NCBI GenBank assembly: GCA_945882065.1
Contig: CAMCWI010000011.1
Location: 1-33,396, forward strand
Direction: 5' to 3'
Length of the DNA: 33,396 bases
Source: Akkermansia muciniphila
Lineage (GTDB): Bacteria; Verrucomicrobiota; Verrucomicrobiia; Limisphaerales; JADLHS01
The translations under genes were made by a program, and so were the position numbers. A model generated the notes under the pieces. That model was not told the origin of the DNA. It did not search any database and saw only the letters and a program-made list of their open reading frames with translations. Of the stretch, positions 26,518 to 33,396 are shown piece after piece; position 1 is the first letter of the stretch; each line of letters begins with the position of its first letter.

Positions 26518-28056
26518 ATGAACAAATTCATTTCAACCCTATTTCAATGCGGCTTCGTCATGCTCATCACCGGAGTCAGTTCGGTGAACGCCGCTGAGTT
26601 CAAGCTCGCTAGTGTTTTCACCGATCACGCCGTGCTACAGCGCGACGCGAAAATTCCAATCTGGGGTTGGGCTGATGCGGGTGAGAAAGTGACTGTCGAA
26701 TTCGCAGGTCAAAAGAAAACCGCTATCGCGGATGCAACGGGCAAATGGATGGTGAAACTTGATACGCTCACGGCCAGTGCCGAGCCGCGAACGCTCACGG
26801 TGACTGCCGCTCATTCAACAACAACCATCGTGCTTAACGACATCCTTGTTGGTGAAGTGTGGCTGGGCTCGGGGCAATCGAACATGGCGTTCCCGGTAAA
26901 TAGGTGTAACGACTTTGAAAAGGAAAAGAGCGCGGCGAATCTTCCGGTCGTGCGGATGTTCAAGGAGGAATCCGGTCCTGCCGGCACCGCGCGACCCGAT
27001 AGCAAAGGCAGCTGGACGGTTTGCACGCCCGAGACGGTGGGCGAATTTTCTGCGACCCTGTTTTTCTTCGGGCGAGAACTTCACAAGTCATTAGGCGTGC
27101 CCGTGGGGCTGATCGACTCGTCCGTGGGCGGCACGCCCATCGAGCGATGGATCGCGCCTGACGCTCAACGCGAAACGCCGGCGCTCGCACCATTGTTCAA
27201 AGCGCTTGACCAGCCCGCTCATGATCCATCGCTCGTTGCTGAGGATAAGTACGACGAAGCGCTGGCCCGTTGGAAAGAAGCCGCAAAAAAAGCTCGTGCA
27301 GAAAATCAACGAGTTCCCACCAAGCCACGGAAGCGATCCGTTGAGGAGGCGAGCAAGGGCAATCTCGGCGCCCTGTTCAACGGAAAGATTGCGCCGCTGA
27401 TTCCTTATCGCATTCGCGGGGCGATCTGGTATCAGGGCGAGGCCAACACGAAGGGTGCGAAGGCTCAATACTACCAGCATCAATTGCCGCTGCTGGTGAA
27501 AGATTGGCGTGCGCGTTGGGGATACGACTTTCCTTTCGCGTGGGCGCAGTTGCCCAACTTCGGCGCCGAAGGCAATGATTGGCCAGCCGTTCGCGAAGCC
27601 ATGCTTAAGACGCTCGCGTTGCCCAAGACCGGCATGGGCATCAACATTGACATCGGCGAAGAGAAGAACATCCATCCGAAGAACAAGCAGGAGGTGGGTC
27701 GCCGCTTGTCGCTATGGGCGCTGGGCACGGTTTACAAACAGAAGGTCGCGAGCACCTCCGGGCCTTTGCCTGCGGGTCACAAAGTTCGCGGCAGCGAGGT
27801 GATCTTGAGTTTTTCCCACGCGGACGGCGGACTCGTTGCGAAAGACGGCGAGTTGAAAGGATTCGTCATTGCTGGCAAAGACAAACAATGGCACCCCGCC
27901 ATAGCGCGTATTGCAGGCGACAAGGTCATCGTCTCAAGTCCCGACGTGACGAAACCTGTCGCCGTTCGCTACGCCTGGGAAAATTTCCCGATCTGCAATC
28001 TTTACAACGGCGCTGGTTTGCCGGCGTCACCGTTCCGCACGGATGATTGGAAATGA
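26518..28056 (+). CDS. Exported sialate O-acetylesterase-family carbohydrate esterase
   Basis: A 512-residue SASA/SGNH-type esterase. The ATG at 26518 begins the signal peptide (MNKFISTLFQCGFVMLITGV, cleavage near VNAA). Landmarks: LASVFTDHAVLQRDAKIPIWGWA, nucleophile Ser121 in LGSGQSNM, SSVGGTPIERW, the conserved GAIWYQGEAN block and the C-terminal IHPKNKQEVGRRLSLWAL with the catalytic His386. The position before I-H-P, often Asp in relatives, is Asn384 here. Family members deacetylate sialic acid or plant and algal polysaccharides; with sulfatases and a lyase around it, polysaccharide deacetylation is the likelier role. A charged insertion (about 245-280, ending RVPTKPRKRSVEE) interrupts the SGNH fold. 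Confidence 0.92.
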   Translation: MNKFISTLFQCGFVMLITGVSSVNAAEFKLASVFTDHAVLQRDAKIPIWGWADAGEKVTVEFAGQKKTAIADATGKWMVKLDTLTASAEPRTLTVTAAHSTTTIVLNDILVGEVWLGSGQSNMAFPVNRCNDFEKEKSAANLPVVRMFKEESGPAGTARPDSKGSWTVCTPETVGEFSATLFFFGRELHKSLGVPVGLIDSSVGGTPIERWIAPDAQRETPALAPLFKALDQPAHDPSLVAEDKYDEALARWKEAAKKARAENQRVPTKPRKRSVEEASKGNLGALFNGKIAPLIPYRIRGAIWYQGEANTKGAKAQYYQHQLPLLVKDWRARWGYDFPFAWAQLPNFGAEGNDWPAVREAMLKTLALPKTGMGINIDIGEEKNIHPKNKQEVGRRLSLWALGTVYKQKVASTSGPLPAGHKVRGSEVILSFSHADGGLVAKDGELKGFVIAGKDKQWHPAIARIAGDKVIVSSPDVTKPVAVRYAWENFPICNLYNGAGLPASPFRTDDWK

Positions 28057-28086
28057 TGCCATCTCTGACAGTTCAAAAAAGATTTT

Positions 28087-29472
28087 ATGAAAACACTCCG
28101 CTTTTTGCCGGGCTTGCTGGCACTGTCGCTCTTCGCAACTCAAGCGGTCACCGATTCATTCGCTGCTGACCGCAAGCCGAACGTCCTCGTCATCCTCGCT
28201 GACGATCTCGGCTATGGTGAGTTGAGTTGTCAGGGTTACACCAAAGAGATTCCCACGCCGAACATTGACAGCATTGCCAAGAACGGGGTGCGCTTCACGA
28301 GCGGCTATGTCACCGGGCCGTATTGCAGTCCGACACGCGCGGGTTTTATGACGGGGCGCTATCAGCAGCGATTCGGACACGAGTTCAATCCTAGCGCGGC
28401 GCAAAACACGCCTGACACCCTTGGCCTCTCGCTCAAGGAAAAGACCATCGGCGACCGATTTAAGGAGATCGGTTACGCGACCGGCTGGATCGGCAAATCG
28501 CATCTGGGCTACGCACCGCATTTCCATCCGCTCAAGCGCGGCTTTGATGAGTATTTCGGTTTTCTTGGCGGCATGCACAGTTATCTCGACGCCGAGGCGG
28601 ATCAGAAAAACCTCATCTATCGCGACACGACTCCGATCAAGGAAATTGATTACACCACCGACGCGTTTGGTCGCGAAGCGGTGAAGTTTATCGAAAAACA
28701 GAAGGGCAAACCTTGGCTCTGCTATCTGGCATTTAATGCGGTGCACATGCCGCTTGAGTCGCCGGAGAAATACCTCGCACGCTTTCCAAACATCGCGGAC
28801 AAGAAACGTCGCACTTACGCCGCGATGCAATCCGCCTTGGATGATGCGGTTGGCAGTGTGCTTACTAAAATTCGCGAGCTAGGCCAGGAAGAGAACACGC
28901 TGATTTTCTTTTTCACTGACAACGGCGGGCCGACGCCCGGAAATACTTCTGGCAATGGACCATTGCGCGGCTTCAAGTCGCAGACTTGGGAAGGCGGCAT
29001 CCGCGTGCCGTTCATGATGCAATGGAAGGGGAAAATTCCTGGTGGCAAAGTGGACGACCGGCCCGTGGTCCAACTCGACATTCTCCCCACCGCCCTTGCA
29101 GCCGCAGGTGTCGCCGCGAAACCGGAATGGAAACTCGACGGAGTAAATCTGCTGCCCTACCTGACGGGTAAAAAAGCCGGCGCACCACACGAGACGCTTT
29201 ACTGGCGGTTCGGTCAGCAAATTGCGTTGCGCATGGGCGACTGGAAACTCGTGAAAGCACCCATGAACGAAGAAGAAGCCAAAGTGCGCGGCGGCAAGGG
29301 CACGACGGATGGCGCGCACATCTACAATCTCAAAAACGATATCGGCGAACAGAACAACCTCGCGGCCAAGAATCCCGAGATATTGAAAGAGTTGTCTGCT
29401 ATGTGGAACAAGATCAACAGCGAGATGGTTGAACCTGCATGGGGACACCACGCTGGCGTTCCGACAAAATAA
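28087..29472 (+). CDS. Exported S1-family sulfatase (fourth)
   Basis: A 461-residue sulfatase. Signal peptide MKTLRFLPGLLALSLFATQA, metal motif NVLVILADDLGYGELS (Asp39/Asp40), signature C-S-P-T-R at residues 80-84 followed by AGFMTGRY, sulfate-binding GKSHLG (Ser in place of the common Trp), FFTDNGG as second metal site, and C-terminal YNLKNDIGEQNNLA. Length and layout fit arylsulfatase A-like enzymes. It lies 30 bases after the esterase gene and 11 bases before the next sulfatase, so these are one unit. Confidence 0.95.
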   Translation: MKTLRFLPGLLALSLFATQAVTDSFAADRKPNVLVILADDLGYGELSCQGYTKEIPTPNIDSIAKNGVRFTSGYVTGPYCSPTRAGFMTGRYQQRFGHEFNPSAAQNTPDTLGLSLKEKTIGDRFKEIGYATGWIGKSHLGYAPHFHPLKRGFDEYFGFLGGMHSYLDAEADQKNLIYRDTTPIKEIDYTTDAFGREAVKFIEKQKGKPWLCYLAFNAVHMPLESPEKYLARFPNIADKKRRTYAAMQSALDDAVGSVLTKIRELGQEENTLIFFFTDNGGPTPGNTSGNGPLRGFKSQTWEGGIRVPFMMQWKGKIPGGKVDDRPVVQLDILPTALAAAGVAAKPEWKLDGVNLLPYLTGKKAGAPHETLYWRFGQQIALRMGDWKLVKAPMNEEEAKVRGGKGTTDGAHIYNLKNDIGEQNNLAAKNPEILKELSAMWNKINSEMVEPAWGHHAGVPTK

Positions 29473-29483
29473 ATTTGTTCAGC

Positions 29484-30950
29484 ATGAAATTTCTTCGGCC
29501 ATGGATTGCTTTGGGTTTGATCACAACTTCGGTGGCGGCTGCCGAGCCAACCACTAAACCAAACATCGTCCTCATTCTCGCGGACGATTATGGTTGGGGC
29601 AGCGCGGGGTGTTACGGCGCGATGGGAGTGAAGACCCCAAATATGGATAGGCTCGCGCGAGAAGGGCGACGATTCACCCAAGCGTATGCTCCTGGCTCGG
29701 TCTGTTCGCCGTCCCGTTATGGCTTGATGACTGGCCGTTATTACTGGCGCACATCCATCAAGGACGGCGAGGTGCTTTCGCCGAATGCGCCATTGCACAT
29801 CGAGACCAATCGCCTCACGCTCGCATCGCTTTGTAAAAGCCAAGGCTATCGCACCGCGGCGTTCGGCAAGTGGCATCTCGGCATGACCCGTAGCAACGTG
29901 ACCGATTGGAGCAAGCCCCTCGCGCCCGGGCCACGGCAGGTTGGCTTTGACCATTACTTCGGCATGGCGGCCAACCTCGGCAACGGACCGCATAGCTTTA
30001 TTGATGATGAAGAAATCACCGAACGCATCCCGGGCGAACAGGTTTTAGTAGGGGAGGACAAAAAGACTACAGGCATTCGCAACGCATGGAAGCCTGACCG
30101 CGTCATGGAAACGCTCACCACGAATGTGACGGGTTGGATCGAAGCGAATCGTGATCAGCGGTTCTTCGTATATTTCGCGCCGAACGCAGTCCACGGACCG
30201 ATCGTGCCGAGCCCACGTTTCGCCGGCAGTCCCGCTGGCAATTACGGCGATTTCATCAATGAGCTGGACTGGAGTGTCGGCCAGGTGCTAGTGACTTTGG
30301 ACAAACTGAAGCTGGCGGAAAACACGCTTGTCATTTTCACGAGCGACAACGGCGGGGTCATTGATCCGAAAAGCGAAAGCTCCGCGACCGCCATCAAAGC
30401 AGGACTTGCCATCAATGGCACTTTGCGCGGCGGCAAACACAGCGAGTGGGAAGGCGGCTTCCGTGAACCATTCATCGTGCGCTGGCCGGGCAAAGTTCCA
30501 GCCAATACGGTGAGCGACCACGTCATCTGTCTCACCGATATGCTAGCAACGTTCGCCAGCGTGCTGAAAGTTCCGCTCTCCAAGGGTAATGCTGAGGATA
30601 GTTTCGATGTGCTGCTGGCTTTCACCAAAACCCAAACGGGCTCGCCGGCGCGCGACCACGTCATCCTTCAGGCCTCCGATGCCACGTATGCCATTCGGAT
30701 GGGCGACTGGAAATTCGTCGAGCGTGCCAAAGCGCCCAAGTTTTCTCCTGATCGAAACAAACGAACCGCGGAAGCAGCAGAGAAGAAGAAAACCGCAGGC
30801 CCAAAGCGCGACGAGTTGTTCAATCTCAAACAAGACCCGTCCGAGACGCAGAACTTGTGGACGGCGAACAAGGACAGGGCGGTGAAGATGGAAAAGTTTT
30901 TGGACGAATCGCGTGCTCGCGGCTTCACGCGACCGGGCGCGGGAGAATAA
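29484..30950 (+). CDS. Exported S1-family sulfatase (fifth)
   Basis: A 488-residue sulfatase. The ATG at 29484 opens MKFLRPWIALGLITTSVAAA; a GTG at 29439 lies inside the previous gene. Motifs: NIVLILADDYGWGSAG, signature C-S-P-S-R at residues 74-78 then YGLMTGRYYWRTS, GKWHLGMTRSN, IFTSDNGG and a C-terminal FNLKQDPSETQNLW. A Lys-rich stretch near residues 415-445 precedes the final strands. It ends 15 bases before the stop of the convergent DUF1961 gene with no visible terminator between them, so transcripts may overlap. Confidence 0.95.
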   Translation: MKFLRPWIALGLITTSVAAAEPTTKPNIVLILADDYGWGSAGCYGAMGVKTPNMDRLAREGRRFTQAYAPGSVCSPSRYGLMTGRYYWRTSIKDGEVLSPNAPLHIETNRLTLASLCKSQGYRTAAFGKWHLGMTRSNVTDWSKPLAPGPRQVGFDHYFGMAANLGNGPHSFIDDEEITERIPGEQVLVGEDKKTTGIRNAWKPDRVMETLTTNVTGWIEANRDQRFFVYFAPNAVHGPIVPSPRFAGSPAGNYGDFINELDWSVGQVLVTLDKLKLAENTLVIFTSDNGGVIDPKSESSATAIKAGLAINGTLRGGKHSEWEGGFREPFIVRWPGKVPANTVSDHVICLTDMLATFASVLKVPLSKGNAEDSFDVLLAFTKTQTGSPARDHVILQASDATYAIRMGDWKFVERAKAPKFSPDRNKRTAEAAEKKKTAGPKRDELFNLKQDPSETQNLWTANKDRAVKMEKFLDESRARGFTRPGAGE

Positions 30951-30965
30951 ACAACGCGATAACGG

Positions 30966-31748
30966 CTACGGCTTGAGCGGGAAAACTTTCAGTTGGTCAT
31001 ATTCGCAACGGACGGTGTGCGCCATCTGCCGGAGCGCAATCCAGCCGAAGTTTGTCCATACAGAGCCGAATTTCTTGCCATCGTCATCGAACGCCACCGC
31101 GACGACGTCATCAACCATCAGCCGAATTTTTCCGCCGCGTTTGTAGAGCCGGACAACTTGAAACTTATCGGCGGGAGCGTCTGCGATGAAGTCCTTGCCG
31201 CCAGCCACCATCGTGAATCCTGGGTTCTTGCGAACGTGTGCTGTGCCGCGCTCGCCTGCCCAATATGAAATGTGATAATTGTTCAGATCGCCGCTGTGAT
31301 ACTGCTTGAAATCCCCGTCGCGCGGCTTCAACGCCGGATCGAAAACGCTTTCGCCATGAATGCCGCGCGCGTTGAAGAACATGATGTTAAGACCCTTCTT
31401 CCGATCTTGAGGCCGGACTGTAAACTCGATCAGAAAATCTGCGGGCACTTCCGTCTTCAACCAGCACACGAGATGGTTGGTTTCACCATCGCTCTCTAGG
31501 ATAAGCTTTCCGCTCTCGACGCTCATGCGCTTGCCGCCTTCGAGTTTCCAGTTTTTCAACTCAGCAGGATCGTCGAACGTGGTCTGGTAAACCACATTCG
31601 ACCAATCCACATCGGTTGCAATGAATCGCTGGCCGACCTCGGGATGCTCCTTGAGTTCGGGTTTGGCAGCTGCAAAACAGGAATGGGAAATCAAGGTCGC
31701 TACGACCAAAACAAAAACAACAGACAGAACACGTCGGGGATTTTGCAT
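30966..31748 (-). CDS. Exported stand-alone DUF1961 protein
   Basis: A 260-residue protein with a signal peptide (MQNPRRVLSVVFVLVVATLI, cleavage near CFAAA) and one DUF1961 domain (about residues 37-260). It is nearly identical to the N-terminal half of the propeller fusion at 13091-14962 (shared blocks YQTTFDDPAEL, NWKLEGGKRMSVE, FFNARGIHGES, LNNYHISYW, RLYKRGGKIRLMVDD). DUF1961 has a jelly-roll/concanavalin-like fold and is common in polysaccharide loci; its activity is unknown, possibly carbohydrate binding. It follows the HEAT-sulfatase gene by 37 bases and is probably co-transcribed with it. Confidence 0.9.
   Translation of the reverse strand: MQNPRRVLSVVFVLVVATLISHSCFAAAKPELKEHPEVGQRFIATDVDWSNVVYQTTFDDPAELKNWKLEGGKRMSVESGKLILESDGETNHLVCWLKTEVPADFLIEFTVRPQDRKKGLNIMFFNARGIHGESVFDPALKPRDGDFKQYHSGDLNNYHISYWAGERGTAHVRKNPGFTMVAGGKDFIADAPADKFQVVRLYKRGGKIRLMVDDVVAVAFDDDGKKFGSVWTNFGWIALRQMAHTVRCEYDQLKVFPLKP
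30969..31640 (-). repeat. DUF1961 coding duplication, copy B
   Basis: These 224 codons match 13199-13873 on the other strand, as an inverted dispersed duplication about 17 kb away. The match covers the whole domain but not the signal peptides or the downstream propeller. Confidence 0.8.
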
Positions 31749-31785
31749 GGCATTCGGTTGGTTTGCGATTGGGGCTTTTATCCAA

Positions 31786-33396
31786 TCACGGTTTTTTCTT
31801 CGCCCTTTTTTTCGTTTTGATAGTCGCGTTCTCGGACTCAGAGCTCATTTCACCTAAACCTCTCAGCACGTCCTGTTGCAGGCGGCTAACATATTCATTA
31901 GCGCGGGCTGGGGCTTTTGGATCCTTCGTTGGCATCGTTTCGACGAATTGTCGCAGGCTTGCCGCCTTGGGGCCGAGTGCGTCTATAACATTCATCGCGG
32001 CAGTGCTGGCATATGCGCTCGTCTTCGTCGGATCGGCAGCCTTCTTGAGCGCGCTTAGAGCCTTCTCCAAGTCGGCGTCCGTTCCAAACTGTCCAAGCGC
32101 CTCGGCAGCGGCCATGCGGACGCTCGGCGAAGCGTCGTTGAGTGCGGCTAACATCTCTGTGCTTGCCGCTGCCACAGTGCTTTTGCCGCGCATGAGGATT
32201 CCCATCGCACCCCAGTAACGCACTCCGCTGTCGGCATCCTTCAAATATTTTTTTAGTTCAGGCAACGCCTCGGGTTTCAGCAACGTTGCCAATTCGGCTG
32301 CGGCCATGATTCGCGAGAATGGATACGTTTCATCGCCGCTCAAAGCGTCACGTGGCGACAACTTGCCCGATCGCGCATGAACTTCCGCCTCAGGCAGAAA
32401 TCCGGTGTCACGAATCTTCACGGCCAGTGCTTGTTGCGCCTCACGAAGTTTATTCAGAATCGGCTGATGCTCTGGTGAGTTGGCAAGGTTGTGGACTTCG
32501 TCGCGATCGGTTTGCTGATCGTAGAGTTCTTCCGGCGCTTTGGGTGTCTTCCAGAAAATGGATTGCGCTTCGTTGAGTTTGCCTTCATCGAATAGCTTCC
32601 GCCAAACGACTGTTGTCGGCGTCACGAACTGATAGTTCACATGCTGGCCTTGCGAGAGATGCGGCATGTAGTTCCGCAGATAAACGTAACGTCCGTCCGT
32701 CACGCTGCGCACCATGTCGTAACGCTCGTCCATGCGCCCGCGAAAGCCGTAGATGAACGGCTGTGGTGGCTCGATGAACTTGCCGAGAAACGCATGGCCT
32801 TGCATCCACGCGGGCGGCTTCACGCCGGTGAGGCTGCACATCGTCGGTGCAAAATCCACAAAGCTCACGAGCCGTTCGGACTTGCCGCCGGGTCGGTATT
32901 CGGGCGGGCGAAGGTCCTTGAACTTTTCCGGGATGTAAACCACGAGCGGCACTTGCAGTCCTGAATTGCACGGCCAACGTTTGTTGCGCGGCATGCCTGA
33001 GCCGTGATCGGCCCAATAGAACACAATCGTGTCCTCTGTCAGTCCGGCGTCTTCGAGTTCTTTCAGTCGCTTGCCCGCGAGCGCATCCACTTGGCTGACA
33101 ATGTCATAATATTGCGCCCAGTCCCGTCGCACTTCAGGCGTGTCGGGATGATATGCGGGGACGCGGACTTTCGCAGGATCATGGATTTGGGTGTGGGGGC
33201 GGACGCGGATCTTGCTCTCGTGGCTTTGTTCCTGGTTGAAAACGGAGAAGAATGGTTGACCAGCGGGACGATTCTTCCAATGCGCAGTGCCTGAAGATTC
33301 GTCCCAGACCGCGCCGGGTTTTGTGAGGTTGTAATCTTCCTTCGCGTTGTTGCTGCAATAGTAACCCGCTTCGCGCAGTAATTGCGGAAACATCTT
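31786..33396 (-). CDS. S1-family sulfatase with C-terminal HEAT repeats (5' end outside window)
   Basis: Partial: the frame runs off the window edge, so the signal peptide, first metal motif and formylglycine cysteine are not visible. The visible 536 or so residues begin within the sulfatase fold (QLLREAGYYCSNNAKEDYN). They continue with FFSVFNQEQSHES, ADHGSGMPRNKRWPCNSG (metal site and substrate loop) and YDQQTDRDEVHNLA, which resemble N-sulfoglucosamine sulfohydrolase-type sulfatases. After about residue 360 come helical HEAT-like repeats (FSRIMAAAELATLL, DADSGVRYWGAMGILM, DASPSVRMAAAEALGQFG). The tail is highly basic (KTKKRAKKKP). The repeats may be a protein- or glycan-binding scaffold. 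Family certain; substrate not. Confidence 0.92.
   Translation of the reverse strand, partial: KMFPQLLREAGYYCSNNAKEDYNLTKPGAVWDESSGTAHWKNRPAGQPFFSVFNQEQSHESKIRVRPHTQIHDPAKVRVPAYHPDTPEVRRDWAQYYDIVSQVDALAGKRLKELEDAGLTEDTIVFYWADHGSGMPRNKRWPCNSGLQVPLVVYIPEKFKDLRPPEYRPGGKSERLVSFVDFAPTMCSLTGVKPPAWMQGHAFLGKFIEPPQPFIYGFRGRMDERYDMVRSVTDGRYVYLRNYMPHLSQGQHVNYQFVTPTTVVWRKLFDEGKLNEAQSIFWKTPKAPEELYDQQTDRDEVHNLANSPEHQPILNKLREAQQALAVKIRDTGFLPEAEVHARSGKLSPRDALSGDETYPFSRIMAAAELATLLKPEALPELKKYLKDADSGVRYWGAMGILMRGKSTVAAASTEMLAALNDASPSVRMAAAEALGQFGTDADLEKALSALKKAADPTKTSAYASTAAMNVIDALGPKAASLRQFVETMPTKDPKAPARANEYVSRLQQDVLRGLGEMSSESENATIKTKKRAKKKP

Noticed and set aside
1-33396. CRISPR array, IS element, tRNA or att site
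   Set aside because: No regularly spaced repeats, transposase motifs, cloverleaf sequences or flanking terminal repeats were found by eye; the repeats present are gene duplications.

Overview
The window looks like a polysaccharide-degradation island from a Verrucomicrobiota-type bacterium (Pedosphaera/Limisphaerales-like), with Planctomycetota or Lentisphaerota as alternatives. Reasons: six S1 sulfatases in 33 kb, a PEP-CTERM surface protein, two tandem pseudopilin-like proteins with the H-X9-DG signature, DUF1961 and GH172 (DUF2961) proteins, HEAT-repeat fusions, and start codons that mostly lack a Shine-Dalgarno sequence. No ribosomal, tRNA, phage, IS or CRISPR features were seen. Taxonomy is inferred from gene content only.

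Layout. (1) 29-324: a small exported EF-hand protein closed by a strong intrinsic terminator. (2) 387-16466 (+): a tightly packed run of ten genes, probably one operon. It holds three exported sulfatases, a mutarotase-like protein, a lipoprotein sugar-binding protein, a divergent shikimate-dehydrogenase-like oxidoreductase, an RbsC-like permease with an extra periplasmic domain, a large GH172-GH32 fusion enzyme, a DUF1961 plus five-bladed-propeller protein, a decayed copy of the GH32 tail, and a GH71/GH99-like hydrolase. (3) 16555-18927 (-): a NarL-type response regulator and its Y_Y_Y-type sensor kinase, abutting with no gap. (4) 19106-24989 (+): a PEP-CTERM protein, two tandem paralogous secreted proteins of unknown function, and two overlapping pseudopilin-like proteins. 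(5) 25003-30950 (+): a seven-bladed-propeller protein carrying the PL24/PL25 ulvan-lyase active-site pattern, a sialate-O-acetylesterase-family esterase and two sulfatases. (6) 30966-33396 (-): a stand-alone DUF1961 protein and a sulfatase with C-terminal HEAT repeats that runs off the window edge.

Proposed logic (inference): exported sulfatases, esterase and lyase/hydrolases strip and cut a sulfated polysaccharide. The GH172-GH32 enzyme would release furanosyl sugars (fructofuranose or arabinofuranose) of both anomeric types. The binding protein and permease would import monomers, with the ATPase encoded elsewhere. The oxidoreductase would act on the imported product, and the two-component pair would sense it. 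The most notable points are the GH172-GH32 fusion, the PL24/25-type active site embedded among sulfatases, the GH32 tail relic flanking the DUF1961 gene, and the AroE-like enzyme that lacks the shikimate-binding serines.
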